DNA of 64,000 bases from HGM04593 sp045634305 (lineage in GTDB: Bacteria; Bacteroidota; Bacteroidia; Bacteroidales; Bacteroidaceae). Below, one piece after another: positions 8,597 to 18,508 of this stretch. A program made the position numbers and the translations under genes. The notes beneath the pieces were generated by a model. It saw only the letters and a program-made list of their open reading frames with translations. It ran no database searches and was not told the origin of the DNA. Location: contig JAZQZZ010000026.1 in assembly GCA_045634305.1 (NCBI GenBank), positions 1 to 64,000 of the forward strand, read 5' to 3'. Each line of letters begins with the position of its first letter. Position 1 is the first letter of the stretch.

Positions 8597-9478
8597 TTAA
8601 AGCATAGTCATAGCCTGCTCCAACTCGCTGTATGTGTCGTCACATGCAGGGACAAGCGGCAGACGCAGTACATTCTCAACCTTTCCATGTATGTTCAGCA
8701 GCGCCTTGATACCCGATGGATTGCCATCGACGAATATAAGCTGGAAAAGTTCATTGAGGCGGTCATGCTGGTCGCGTGCATCGCTAACACGGCCCTCCTG
8801 CATAGCACGTACAAGTGCTATCATCTCCTTGGGATATGCATTTCCAAATACAGAAATCACTCCTACGCCACCAGCTTCCATAATATCCACGGTGAGAGCA
8901 TCATCGCCCGAGAATACATCGAAATGAGGCGGTTTCAAGGCAATGAGTTCCTTGAGCTGGGCCAGGTTGCCCGATGCAGCCTTGTAGCCAACAATATTAG
9001 GGCATTCATTTGCAAGACGTGCCACTGTTGCAGGCAGGATATTCACACCTGTGCGTCCCGGAACATTATACATATATATTGGAAGTTCGGTTGCTTCGGC
9101 AATAGCCTTGTAGTGGCGATAGATTCCCTCCTGTACCGGCTTGTTATAGTATGGAGCGATAGAGAGAATGGCATCTACACCGGTAAGGTCCTCGGTCCTG
9201 ATTTCCTCAACTACATTGCGTGTACAGTTGCCACCGATACCCAACATGATCGGCATGCGGCCGTCAACCTGTTTTATGATGCGCTTTCGTATTTCACGTT
9301 TTTCATCTGTTGTCAACGTTGGAGTCTCTCCTGTAGTTCCAAGCACACACAGGAAGTCGGTACCGCAATCAATATGCATCTGCACCAAATTTTCCAGCGC
9401 TGCATAGTCAACCTCGCCGTCTTTTGTAAAGGGAGTTACAATGGCGACGCCCATACCTTTCAGTGTTTTTCGCATCAT
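8597..9478 (-). CDS. dapA: 4-hydroxy-tetrahydrodipicolinate synthase
   Basis: The 293-residue aldolase condenses pyruvate with aspartate semialdehyde, the first committed step of the diaminopimelate/lysine pathway in the cytoplasm. Visible features are the GTTGETPTL loop (about 45-53), the YMYNVPGRTG segment with the catalytic Tyr (about 135), and the Schiff-base lysine in GYKAASGNL (about 163). Length and motifs are typical. It has its own upstream region of 112 bases with a recognisable -7 box, and is followed closely by the TIGR02757 gene. Confidence 0.97.
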   Translation of the reverse strand: MMRKTLKGMGVAIVTPFTKDGEVDYAALENLVQMHIDCGTDFLCVLGTTGETPTLTTDEKREIRKRIIKQVDGRMPIMLGIGGNCTRNVVEEIRTEDLTGVDAILSIAPYYNKPVQEGIYRHYKAIAEATELPIYMYNVPGRTGVNILPATVARLANECPNIVGYKAASGNLAQLKELIALKPPHFDVFSGDDALTVDIMEAGGVGVISVFGNAYPKEMIALVRAMQEGRVSDARDQHDRLNELFQLIFVDGNPSGIKALLNIHGKVENVLRLPLVPACDDTYSELEQAMTML

Positions 9479-9515
9479 AAGTCTATATAGAATTTCTTAA
9501 AATTATTTCGGATTG

Positions 9516-9523
9516 CAAAATTA
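9516..9523 (-). promoter_or_regulatory. Bacteroidota-type -7 box upstream of dapA
   Basis: The minus strand reads TAATTTTG, matching TAnnTTTG, 37 bases before the dapA start in an AT-rich gap. A clear -33 TTTG at standard spacing is not obvious. Confidence 0.5.
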
Positions 9524-9590
9524 CATCAAATTTTGCTAATTATTATATTTATTATAATAAAATCGATGATTTTAGCTTTTGTTTGCACAT

Positions 9591-11591
9591 TCATTGCTGC
9601 AGCATCTGAAGGAACTCATCCTCTGTCACAAGGCGCACACCCATTTTCTGTGCCTTCTCAAGTTTGGCCGGACCCATATTCTCACCCATTAGAATAAAGG
9701 ATGTCGACTTGCTCACACTGCCAACATTCTTTCCGCCGTTACGTTCAATCATCTCCTTGTACTCATCGCGTGAGTGATGGGTAAAGACACCGCTGATTAC
9801 AATGCTCTGTCCACTCAGAATGTCACTCTTTTCAACACCGGTCTCTTCCTCAACCACAAGCTTCAGACCTGCAGCCTTTAGTTTTTCAATCATTTGCAGA
9901 TTCTCATCCTTGGCGAAGAACGCACGCACAGCACCGGCTATGCGTTCACCGATCTCATCAACCGCCGTGAGTTCATCGAAAGAGGCTGCCATCAGAGCAT
10001 CGATATTACCGAATGCACGTGCCAGACGCTTTGCCACCGTTGCTCCCACAAAACGGATTCCTAGAGCGAACAGTACCCTCTCAAACGGAACCTGCAACGA
10101 AGCTTTTACCGCATTCACAATGTTTAGTGCAGACTTTTCACCCATTCGTGGCAGGAACATCAAATCCTCGGGCTGAATTGCGTAGATATCAGTTATATTC
10201 TTTACAAGTCCGTAATTGTAGAGTTGTTCAATTGTTTCGGGGCCAATTGAATCAATATTCATAGCCTCACGCGAAACAAAATGCTCAATCTTTCCCTTTA
10301 TCTGCGGCGGGCATGCTAAATCATTCGGGCAATAGTGCGCAGCCTCGCCATCGTAACGTACCAACGAAGTGCCACACTCGGGACACTTTGTTATAAAAGC
10401 GACCTTTTCACCTAGCATGAATCGTGCCGAAGTGTCAACACCTGTTATCTTGGGAATAATCTCACCACCTTTCTCCACATATACCATGTCGCCAATATGA
10501 AGGTCGAATTTTTCAATGATATCGGCGTTATGCAACGACGCACGCTTTACCACTGTACCCGACAACTGTACCGGATCGAGGTTAGCAACCGGAGTTACAA
10601 CACCCGTGCGTCCCACCTGATATGTAACCTCATTAAGGCGCGTCACGGCACTCTCGGCCTGGAATTTATATGCAATTGCCCAACGGGGCGACTTGGCTGT
10701 GTAACCAAGATTTTTTTGCTGGCGCAGTGAGTTAACCTTCAGCACAATGCCATCAGTGGCAAAAGGCAGGTTCTTACGTTCGTCATCCATGCGGTCAATA
10801 AAGGCGAACACCTCGTCAATAGTGCGGCATTTGCATGTCGTGTCGGAGATTTTGAATCCCCAACGCTTGGCAGCCTCAAGGTTCTCGTAATGTCCATCGG
10901 CCGGAAGTTCCTCGCCAAGAAGGAAGTAGAGATAGGCATCGAGCGAGCGCTTTGCCACAACCGATGAATCCTGCAGCTTGAGCGTGCCCGACGCAGCATT
11001 GCGCGGATTGGCAAAAAGCTGTTCGCCGGCTTTGGAACGTTCCACATTAAGACGTTCGAAGACATCCCATGGCATGAGCACTTCACCTCGTATCTCAAAC
11101 TCCGCAGGATAGCCGTTGCCCGAGAGCACCAAAGGAACAGTACGTATTGTCCTTACGTTGGCTGTGACATCGTCACCCTTTTCACCGTCGCCGCGCGTAA
11201 CGGCACGAACCAGTTTGCCGTCAATATATGTCAAAGATATTGATGTGCCGTCAAACTTCAATTCGCAGCATATTTCAAACTCCTCATTCAAGGCACGTTT
11301 AACCCTTTCAAAGAAATCGGCAACTTCTTCTTTGGAATAGGTGTTGCCAAGCGAGAGCATTGGGTATTTGTGCTGCACCTGCTTGAACTCCTTTGTAATG
11401 TCGGAACCCACACGCAAGGTCGGCGATGTGGGGTCATACATATCGGGGTTGGCAACCTCCAGTTCCTGCAGCTCACGCATGAGCATATCGAACTCAATAT
11501 CGCCAATCGTAGGCGAATTCAGGACATAGTAATTATGGTTGTGTTCATGCAACTGCCTGCGCAGTTCAAGTATACGTGCTTTTGAATCCAT
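9591..11591 (-). CDS. ligA: NAD-dependent DNA ligase LigA
   Basis: The 666-residue enzyme seals nicks during replication and repair using NAD. Domains in order: adenylation domain with the catalytic lysine in the ELKFDG motif (about 113), OB-fold, a four-cysteine zinc finger (CPECG...YCPNDLAC, about 404-427), helix-hairpin-helix repeats (about 430-580) and a C-terminal BRCT domain (from about 590, SGQSIVISGVF). All key residues are present and the length is normal. It has its own promoter-like box upstream. Confidence 0.98.
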   Translation of the reverse strand: MDSKARILELRRQLHEHNHNYYVLNSPTIGDIEFDMLMRELQELEVANPDMYDPTSPTLRVGSDITKEFKQVQHKYPMLSLGNTYSKEEVADFFERVKRALNEEFEICCELKFDGTSISLTYIDGKLVRAVTRGDGEKGDDVTANVRTIRTVPLVLSGNGYPAEFEIRGEVLMPWDVFERLNVERSKAGEQLFANPRNAASGTLKLQDSSVVAKRSLDAYLYFLLGEELPADGHYENLEAAKRWGFKISDTTCKCRTIDEVFAFIDRMDDERKNLPFATDGIVLKVNSLRQQKNLGYTAKSPRWAIAYKFQAESAVTRLNEVTYQVGRTGVVTPVANLDPVQLSGTVVKRASLHNADIIEKFDLHIGDMVYVEKGGEIIPKITGVDTSARFMLGEKVAFITKCPECGTSLVRYDGEAAHYCPNDLACPPQIKGKIEHFVSREAMNIDSIGPETIEQLYNYGLVKNITDIYAIQPEDLMFLPRMGEKSALNIVNAVKASLQVPFERVLFALGIRFVGATVAKRLARAFGNIDALMAASFDELTAVDEIGERIAGAVRAFFAKDENLQMIEKLKAAGLKLVVEEETGVEKSDILSGQSIVISGVFTHHSRDEYKEMIERNGGKNVGSVSKSTSFILMGENMGPAKLEKAQKMGVRLVTEDEFLQMLQQ

Positions 11592-11619
11592 AGAGATTAT
11601 TTTTCCTTGTGCGAAGATA

Positions 11620-11627
11620 CAAAAATA
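11620..11627 (-). promoter_or_regulatory. Bacteroidota-type -7 box upstream of ligA
   Basis: The minus strand reads TATTTTTG (TAnnTTTG) 28 bases before the ligA start, followed by the TATCTTCGCA sequence typical of the transcript start region in this phylum. Confidence 0.65.
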
Positions 11628-11630
11628 GAA

Positions 11631-11668
11631 CGAAAAACAGGAGCGATTTCCATGAAAACCGCTCCTGT
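11631..11668 (-). terminator. Rho-independent terminator of the lipoprotein gene
   Basis: On the minus strand, ACAGGAGCG and CGCTCCTGT form a nine-pair stem (11637-11645 with 11660-11668) followed by TTTTTCG. It lies 22 bases after the lipoprotein stop and just before the ligA promoter. Confidence 0.85.
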
Positions 11669-11690
11669 CATTATCATTTATTCACAAGTA

Positions 11691-12110
11691 TCAGAACCCT
11701 GCGTATGCGAATGTCACCAAACGATAATCCTTTTTGAAGATTGTCGCTGTCTTTGTGCTCACATTGTATGTAACACCCGCAGCCTTGTCAGCCTTCACAT
11801 AACCGTTTGCAACATTTGAGAAACCCTCCTTGCGCAATGTCTGAGTGTAGATATTCCATGCAGCATCGTCTTGCTCATATACAAAAGTAATAGAGTTCTC
11901 GGTAGACATGTAACCCAAAGCTGTCTGGCCATACATTGGGAAAGCAGCCATCAATGGAGAAAGAGCCATTTGCTGCGCAGGCTGCATTTCGCTCATTTCG
12001 TAACCATTCTTCTTGAAAGCCTTAGCTGCCGACTTCTCAGCGCTGCAAGATGTTGTCAGAACAACAACTGACATCATGAGGATTGCAGTAATTGTAAAAA
12101 TCTTTTTCAT
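11691..12110 (-). CDS. Small lipoprotein of unknown function, 139 aa
   Basis: The N-terminus is a lipoprotein signal peptide with a lipobox at LTTSC (Cys about residue 22), so the mature protein is probably anchored in a membrane facing the periplasm. The remaining 117 residues have alternating short strands and no motif I can name. It is monocistronic, with a -7 box upstream and a terminator downstream. It marks the last non-phage gene before phage locus A. Confidence 0.8.
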   Translation of the reverse strand: MKKIFTITAILMMSVVVLTTSCSAEKSAAKAFKKNGYEMSEMQPAQQMALSPLMAAFPMYGQTALGYMSTENSITFVYEQDDAAWNIYTQTLRKEGFSNVANGYVKADKAAGVTYNVSTKTATIFKKDYRLVTFAYAGF

Positions 12111-12134
12111 AACCGTTTTTTAATTTATTTTTTG

Positions 12135-12142
12135 CAAAAGTA
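12135..12142 (-). promoter_or_regulatory. Bacteroidota-type -7 box of the lipoprotein gene
   Basis: The minus strand reads TACTTTTG (TAnnTTTG) 24 bases before the lipoprotein start codon. Confidence 0.6.
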
Positions 12143-12204
12143 CATTTTTTAAACATAAAAACAATCAATTACAGAAATAATTTCACGTTACAATTTGACA
12201 ATAC

Positions 12205-12330
12205 CGATTTAACCCCACTCCGTGCGCTTGAACCTCCGCTACAGTCACAGTGAAACATAAAAACAAGATATACGTTTTCACCTTTTACATTTCAGTTTTC
12301 ACTTTTCACTTTTCAGCTTTCCGTTTTCCA
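12205..12330. repeat. Dispersed repeat fragment at the left edge of phage locus A
   Basis: The stretch TTTAACCCCACTCCGTGCGCTTGAACC (12209-12235) closely matches three copies in the atpC-atpI gap near 33591, 33741 and 33861. It is followed by the CAGTTTTCACTTTTCA / CAGCTTTCCGTTTTC type of simple repeat also found there. The second part runs into the 3' end of the portal gene and supplies its last codons (NGKLKSEK). Confidence 0.6.
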
Positions 12331-14281
12331 ACTGCTCCATCAGTTCGGTCGGAATGCCTTGTATCTGCTGTCCGCTTGCGGCAGCCTCTTCGTTGCGTTT
12401 AATGGCTTCCAGAATTTTTGTCGCGAACGGATAGGATGAGTTCTCAAGCATTGTCTTCACATCCAAAGCATTGGCACGGAACAATTCCATGAGGAAATCA
12501 TTTGCAAGCATCTGATAGGCCGGTGTGTTATAACCCTCGGAAATCGTAATGTCAAGTTCACTCTCCTGCACCTTCTGCGGGTCATACCACTTTGCCTCCT
12601 CACTGTACTGTTTGCCTGCAAGGTCTATATAACGGTTCTCGGTGTAATACTGTTGCAATGTTTTCATCACCTTGGCATCGCGACGGCGACGGAATGTCCT
12701 GAAACCATCGAACAACCCTTTGAGATTGAGCGAAGAGTTCTGCACCTGTTGTGCATATAGCGAGGCCGGTGTTCCCGAACGTGGGTTCTGCCCTTGCATT
12801 GCCGAGTTGACACCCGATATTTCATTTATCAATCTCAACTGCAAATTCAGCAACTCAAAGTCACCGGCAACTGCCGCACCACTATTGTACTGGCGAACCA
12901 CCCCATCAATGCTTTGTCCCGGCTTGAGTTTCACGAACAGCACACCGTTATATCGCACATACTCATCAATAACCTCCTCGCGCGTCATGCTCTCGAACGC
13001 ATCGTCATCGACAACAAGCACACCTTTTGACGATGTTCCACGTATGAAGTCAATGAGCGTTGCAGTGCGGTTTATTGCACGTTGCTGATCAATGAACTGC
13101 TCCACGAAATTCCCGAGCCGCCCATGTATCAACGGATAGAGATGCAACACGTAATTATGTTCGCCATGCCAATAAGGGCTACGCCCCTCCTGCAACACAT
13201 CACCATAGGGCGACATATAGCGGTAGTACCAATAACGCTCCGTGGCAAACTCATATTCAATGAGCAAGAGGTCATCATCGGATATTGTATTCCCGCTTTC
13301 GGTCTCAAAATCCGAGTTCCCGGCCTCGCTCATTGGCGCAGGCTTTAACCTTTCAGTTTTCGCTCTACGTCTGCGGTCGTTCTCCTCGTCGAGTTTCTTG
13401 CGGCTTTCTTCATCATATGGCAGATAACCCCAAGTACCACGCAACGTATCGTTCCAGAAATATGCATCGCGCGTCTCGAGTTTCCACCCGAGAATCACAC
13501 GGCACAGATTAGTGCGCGATGCCGTATAGAACGAGAAAGAATGAGCCTCATCGCCCTGCATTGCACGCGTAGAGTACATCTGTTCATCAACAGCATGATA
13601 GATATTGCGGATGCGTTCCTTTTGCTGTGGTGTAGTGCCGAAATGCGCCAGTACATCGTTGAGCGGAAGGTCAAAGAGTTCTCCCACACAAGTGAGATCC
13701 CACATGCGTACATCCTCGATGTTTGTATTGAAGAAGAGACGCGAGGGATTTACCGGATATACCCATACATCTTTTTTATCCTTGGAACGGTTCACCCCAT
13801 ATTCTACCCTCTGCGCTGTCATACCGCCATTCAGCAACATACGCATGCAGTCGGCATCCACCTCCTCCAGTTCGTTGATATCGTGGACATATTCTATTGC
13901 AACCGACATCATTTCACCCACCCTGCTCTCGTTCTGGTCGCGCGCCACGCACACCGGACGCATGAGGTTCTGCCGCAACTGCCCCTCAATGTTGCTCAAA
14001 ATGGGAGCAATCATATTGTTCTTGAGCGGCACCTTGCCGTTCTTCTTTATCAGTTCACCTTCAGTAATCTGTGCTAGAGTATCGGGGTCGGTGACCAGGT
14101 CGCCCCATTGGTCGCCATAGCTGTACATTAGGCTTCGCCGCAATTTGCGGCGAGCCTCATCAAGAGCATTCCAACAGGCAGCACATTCGGCAAGGAATTC
14201 ATAGGCAACGCCCGGTTCCCTGTCATGCTTGTTTTCCCCACGTGAGGATGCCTTAACACGTTTGTCAAGAAATTTATTCAT
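12299..14281 (-). CDS. Phage portal protein (podovirus type)
   Basis: The 660-residue product looks like the dodecameric portal that forms the DNA entry vertex of a podovirus-type capsid. Supporting features are a long acidic N-terminal region with the SLMYSYGDQWGD and NNMIAPILSNIEGQLRQN segments, a central VYPVNPSRLFFNTNIEDVR motif, and a late FVEQFIDQQRAINRTATLIDFIRG helix as in portal stems. Two places look repeat-derived: residues about 310-320 (KPAPMSE) and the C-terminal NGKLKSEK. It is followed by locus end on the left and preceded by the 1398-residue virion protein with 16 bases between them. Confidence 0.75.
   Translation of the reverse strand: MNKFLDKRVKASSRGENKHDREPGVAYEFLAECAACWNALDEARRKLRRSLMYSYGDQWGDLVTDPDTLAQITEGELIKKNGKVPLKNNMIAPILSNIEGQLRQNLMRPVCVARDQNESRVGEMMSVAIEYVHDINELEEVDADCMRMLLNGGMTAQRVEYGVNRSKDKKDVWVYPVNPSRLFFNTNIEDVRMWDLTCVGELFDLPLNDVLAHFGTTPQQKERIRNIYHAVDEQMYSTRAMQGDEAHSFSFYTASRTNLCRVILGWKLETRDAYFWNDTLRGTWGYLPYDEESRKKLDEENDRRRRAKTERLKPAPMSEAGNSDFETESGNTISDDDLLLIEYEFATERYWYYRYMSPYGDVLQEGRSPYWHGEHNYVLHLYPLIHGRLGNFVEQFIDQQRAINRTATLIDFIRGTSSKGVLVVDDDAFESMTREEVIDEYVRYNGVLFVKLKPGQSIDGVVRQYNSGAAVAGDFELLNLQLRLINEISGVNSAMQGQNPRSGTPASLYAQQVQNSSLNLKGLFDGFRTFRRRRDAKVMKTLQQYYTENRYIDLAGKQYSEEAKWYDPQKVQESELDITISEGYNTPAYQMLANDFLMELFRANALDVKTMLENSSYPFATKILEAIKRNEEAAASGQQIQGIPTELMEQLENGKLKSEK
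13321..13361. repeat. Dispersed repeat fragment inside the portal gene
   Basis: TCGCTCATTGGCGCAGGCTTT here matches 33812-33832 (between atpC and the atpI-like gene) at 20 of 21 bases, and is followed by a similar CAGTTTTC stretch. In the portal it is read in frame as part of KPAPMSE, inside a charged linker, so it looks like a repeat that has entered coding sequence. Confidence 0.6.
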
Positions 14282-14297
14282 TACACAATCAGCTTTG

Positions 14298-17200
14298 TCA
14301 GTTCAACTCATCAAGTTCATCTCCCAAATGCCTGAATGCATCGCGCCACTCACGGTTCTCGACGATATCACTCAATTGTTTACTTTTCTTATCCTCTTTT
14401 CTCTTGAATTCACCAAAGCCGAAATCATTTTTCGGTTCCCCGTTTCTGACTTTGCGCGGTTCATCGGAGTAAATCTGCTGCAATTTCTCATATACCACAT
14501 CGAGCGGTCCATTGAAGTACTTCATCAAATCACTCAGGTCATTTATCACTGAGTTTGAAGGTTCTCTTTTCCTCTCGGCATATGGGACGATATTGTCACT
14601 GAATGGCACCCTTTCACCGGTCAACATAAACAGTGTGTAGTCGTCAAGTGATGGGAAGCGTTTCGTGAACTCATCGGGATCGAAACCATATTCTTTTTCA
14701 AAAGTTCTGTCAAGTTCTCCGAAATAGTCAAATCTCGGGTTCGTGCGCCTAGCGTTTTCAATACCTTCAATAATCTTTCGCGCCTGTTTGTATTTGCGTC
14801 CAAGCCGCGATTCAATACCGAGCAGATTCATTGAAACAGCCTTGTTGAATCCCTCATAGTCCAACACCACATCCTTGAGATACCCCGGCATATACGCAGA
14901 ATTGTCAGGATTAGACAAGAACCCTTTGTCAATGACCAGTTTTTTGGCAGCGGCATCGTACCTCATCGGCATTTCCATGTTTTCAACCACTTCAACAGGC
15001 AGATTTGCAAGTTCGGGATATATTGAATAGAACGACCGGTCGTCATAAATTTCCTTGAGTGTAGTTTTCCCAAGCACACCACCATCAGCTCCGTTGCGGT
15101 GTTTTATACCGGAGAGTACTTCCCTGACTTGCTCATCCGTTGCAACCCAGCGATCAAGAACCTCCTGTTTCTTGTTCTCGGGCAACAAATCATAGTTCTT
15201 CAAAATTTTGCTTGTGTACAACCCTGCCGGAGTATTTGTAAACAATTTTTTATTGGCTGCTATTTTTGCTCTCGTATCGGCCTCATAAGCCTCACGGTCA
15301 TAGTAGGTATTCTTTTTCTGCTTTGCCGCATCAAAAAGGCCGAACACCCAGTTACGGTATCGCGATGGCGGCGTACGTTTTTTTACATACTTTGCATGCT
15401 GACGCAGCAGGCTCATCAAGTCACTTTCTGTGATACGGCGGTTACGGCCCGTGTAGATATTAAGCCTTACGAGAGAATTCCTGACAAAATCCTTGAACCC
15501 GGTCAAGAGTGAGCGTTCAGTGGATGAGAGAGCAGCCTTTTCAGTGAGTTCAGCCAGATACTCCTCTATCAGCGTGTAGTTGTCAACTTTGTCATAGCGC
15601 GACTTCATGCGTGCAATCCCTTCACGCACCGGCCCCGTGGCCTTGCGATAAACCTCTTCAAGGAACAAATCGAAATGATTACCGAACAACTTTGCCAAGC
15701 CGGCATGTGCTACACACTCATGAACAACAGTTTTCTCAAGTTCCTCCTTCGAGGCTATATTAGGCAAGTTGATTACAATCTTGCCATCCGGTCCTTTCCA
15801 ACCCATGGAACGTATCTTGCCATTATATTCATGTACAGCGGTCTTGTCCTTTTCATCGGGATAAGGAAGCTGGTGTTCATCGGTAATGAATTCAACATCG
15901 AAATCATACTTGCGCGACATCTTCAGTGCCATCTGTTTCATATGGTTTATATCCTCAACCGTGTTGCCTACACCCTCATAGCTCCACACATATCCCGACG
16001 GTACTGCATCATTGATTTTTATTGGTTTCTCCTCTAAGCCGCTACCTACCGCATCAGCCTTATCGGGATGAGCCGTATAATAGTCATTCAATTCTTTGGC
16101 CTTGACTTCATCGTTCGTCATCCCTTTAAAGAGACTAGCCTTGCCCTTTTCGCGGAATTCGGCAGCACGTCTGTTGTCTGTTCCTTGTTTAAGGGCATTC
16201 ACCTCCTGGCGCACCATAGCCTCATACTCATCGAGAGCGCGGTTCTCAGCATCGGAACATTTGTAGAACGGTTCGTTGACCTTCACAAGCAGGGCTCCGT
16301 CATCGAGCCCATATTTTTTCTCAATCCCACGACGCATGTCAGAGAGGTATTGCACCATGCCGCTCTCATCGTACGTGGCACGCTCAACGATTTCACGCAC
16401 CATCACATTCTCCCAATCGGCAAGCGGAACATTTTGCGCACGTCTGTATAACGCCTGCGCAATATCATTGACAGACACACTCTTCTCCTTTGCATACAAA
16501 CCGGCCTGGCGCAGCAGATTCTGCGAATCTATTCCCTGCAACAATTCACGTTCGTGTGTGGCAATACGGTTCTTACGCAGAATTCCGTTATAGAAGAGCA
16601 GGCGCCCCTTTACATCGCTCGCGCTCTCAAAAAGATGACGCTCCACCTTCCTGCCATTGAAATCATAAGTCGTGAGCAACCAGTTGCCATCCCTTCTCTT
16701 CTCCACGCTGTAATCGTATGCAACCGGCGGAGTCGATGTAAGTTTGTTCTCGATGATGTACATAAGCTTTGCTTTTGTTGCAGCCGAAACATCGCCGCTC
16801 TGCATAAGACGCATATAGTTGTCAATAACTGCACCACGTGCTTCGCCCGCGCCCAACGATGGCAGACGCAACTCGACCTCGACACTCTTCATGAACTCAA
16901 CAGGTTCAATATCCACCCCACGCAGTTCCTCCTGTTCGGCCGCCGAGAGTTTCAATTCATCCTTCAACGTTCCGTTGGGTTTGAGTTTATTCTCGGCGCC
17001 TTTTGGCTGCCAATGTGTCATTTTCATCACACCCAGCGTCCCAAGACTCTCAGTAAAATCATATACGATGTCTATCGGTTCAATCTCAATGTCGCGCGCC
17101 AGTTTCTCGGCCTCAGTAGACAAAGTGAACACCGCCGACTCGGCACTCAACACTTCCGCCGACGCCAGCATTTTCTTGCCGCCTGTCAATCCCTTTGTAA

Positions 17201-18494
17201 TTTTTTTCAATCGTGTACCCACGGCACCCACAAGGCCACCTGTTGCAAAGCCCTTTAAAAAAGAACCGGCAGCCTTGCCGGCATCAATTCCATCGTTGTA
17301 AAGCACATCATCGGCGATACTGTTCGCCGAATCGTACATTCCCAATGTCAAACCGTTGGTTGCCGCGCTTTGCAGAATCCTGTTTTTCAGGTTCCCAGTC
17401 AACATACGCTCCGCCATTTTCGCAGCATAAGCCTTTGACATGCCTTCTGTAGCATTATAGGCAAAAATGCGGGAAGCCAACCTTGACGTTGCCAGACTCG
17501 TTGCCTTGCCTGTAAGACCTGCTGCAGCAGAACCGAATCCGGCAAATGCAGGAGAATCAATCAGCAGAGAACCTATGCCCGCCGAAAAATTCTCGAAGCG
17601 GTTTGCATCGTATCGTGCAAGGCTCTCATTCTCCAGCATCTTGTAATTTCTGTTGCTAGTGGCAAGACTCGCCACATCACCCACAAGAGAGCCATCGATT
17701 GACTTTCTCAAGACATACTCTGCTCCATTTTCAGGTTTGTTCTTTTCGACATAATTCTCGAGCATTGCATTGTGCAAAGTAGGCTTCACGTAATCCTCGA
17801 TGTACATATCCACATCGAATCCGCCACGGCGGGCGATAGGCTCCACCATGCTGCGCAGTTTGTCCATGTCCACCTCCTTCATTGCCTCATCGGCAATCTT
17901 CACCGGGTCATACTTCCCGTTCGCAACGCGCAATGCAACAAAAGGGTCGGCGCTGTAATCGGCATACGCCTTGTTGGCGGCCTTCGTAGCTTCATTGAGT
18001 TTCGTCTCATAGACATTCTTCAGGTCATTCTTGTAATAATCACTTACCACATCCTGAAAAGCCCTTGGCGAAACCGAATAGCCGAATTCGCCTCGGCGCG
18101 GAGTTGCTTCGGGGACAACATAGCCGTACATGTCGCCCAAGCGTCCATCTTTCATGTAGCTCGCCTTCAACACTTCGCGGCCCGTCATATATTCGGGAAC
18201 CGCCTTTTCTTTAGCTTTTGTTTTCTCAGCATCGTATCTGGCGTTATAGTAGTTATCGCCCGGCATTGACAGCGCAGGACGCTTGTCATTCTCATCCATG
18301 AACGACGATGCATAACGTGTTTTGCCAAGCAACCCGCCATTGCCAAAGAACCGTTTATCCCCGGCACCGGAATCTTCACCTGCAAAAACATCATCACCCG
18401 AGGGCGCCACCATCCCGCCATCCTCGGGGTACGTGGAATTCCACTCTTTGTTTTTCTTGTTTATATCCTCTTCGTTATAATTCATTGAATACAT
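14298..18494 (-). CDS. Giant phage internal-virion/ejection-like protein with a metallopeptidase-like motif, 1398 aa
   Basis: The protein is the size of internal virion or DNA-ejection proteins of podoviruses. Residues about 290-450 are rich in Gly, Ala and hydrophobic residues, as expected for a segment that may enter membranes. Residues 924-929 read HECVAH, an HExxxH pattern of the kind found in metallopeptidases of phage polyvalent proteins, followed by a region with LIEEYLAELTEKA about 50 residues on. The flanks are charged and helical. It lies between the portal and two small virion-type genes in one minus-strand unit. The virion role is inference from size, composition and position. Confidence 0.6.
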   Translation of the reverse strand: MYSMNYNEEDINKKNKEWNSTYPEDGGMVAPSGDDVFAGEDSGAGDKRFFGNGGLLGKTRYASSFMDENDKRPALSMPGDNYYNARYDAEKTKAKEKAVPEYMTGREVLKASYMKDGRLGDMYGYVVPEATPRRGEFGYSVSPRAFQDVVSDYYKNDLKNVYETKLNEATKAANKAYADYSADPFVALRVANGKYDPVKIADEAMKEVDMDKLRSMVEPIARRGGFDVDMYIEDYVKPTLHNAMLENYVEKNKPENGAEYVLRKSIDGSLVGDVASLATSNRNYKMLENESLARYDANRFENFSAGIGSLLIDSPAFAGFGSAAAGLTGKATSLATSRLASRIFAYNATEGMSKAYAAKMAERMLTGNLKNRILQSAATNGLTLGMYDSANSIADDVLYNDGIDAGKAAGSFLKGFATGGLVGAVGTRLKKITKGLTGGKKMLASAEVLSAESAVFTLSTEAEKLARDIEIEPIDIVYDFTESLGTLGVMKMTHWQPKGAENKLKPNGTLKDELKLSAAEQEELRGVDIEPVEFMKSVEVELRLPSLGAGEARGAVIDNYMRLMQSGDVSAATKAKLMYIIENKLTSTPPVAYDYSVEKRRDGNWLLTTYDFNGRKVERHLFESASDVKGRLLFYNGILRKNRIATHERELLQGIDSQNLLRQAGLYAKEKSVSVNDIAQALYRRAQNVPLADWENVMVREIVERATYDESGMVQYLSDMRRGIEKKYGLDDGALLVKVNEPFYKCSDAENRALDEYEAMVRQEVNALKQGTDNRRAAEFREKGKASLFKGMTNDEVKAKELNDYYTAHPDKADAVGSGLEEKPIKINDAVPSGYVWSYEGVGNTVEDINHMKQMALKMSRKYDFDVEFITDEHQLPYPDEKDKTAVHEYNGKIRSMGWKGPDGKIVINLPNIASKEELEKTVVHECVAHAGLAKLFGNHFDLFLEEVYRKATGPVREGIARMKSRYDKVDNYTLIEEYLAELTEKAALSSTERSLLTGFKDFVRNSLVRLNIYTGRNRRITESDLMSLLRQHAKYVKKRTPPSRYRNWVFGLFDAAKQKKNTYYDREAYEADTRAKIAANKKLFTNTPAGLYTSKILKNYDLLPENKKQEVLDRWVATDEQVREVLSGIKHRNGADGGVLGKTTLKEIYDDRSFYSIYPELANLPVEVVENMEMPMRYDAAAKKLVIDKGFLSNPDNSAYMPGYLKDVVLDYEGFNKAVSMNLLGIESRLGRKYKQARKIIEGIENARRTNPRFDYFGELDRTFEKEYGFDPDEFTKRFPSLDDYTLFMLTGERVPFSDNIVPYAERKREPSNSVINDLSDLMKYFNGPLDVVYEKLQQIYSDEPRKVRNGEPKNDFGFGEFKRKEDKKSKQLSDIVENREWRDAFRHLGDELDELN

Positions 18495-18508
18495 AGCTTT
18501 ATTGTCTT

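Noticed and set aside
8582..9490. Plus-strand open frame (302 codons) opposite dapA
   Set aside because: dapA on the minus strand has full length and all active-site motifs.
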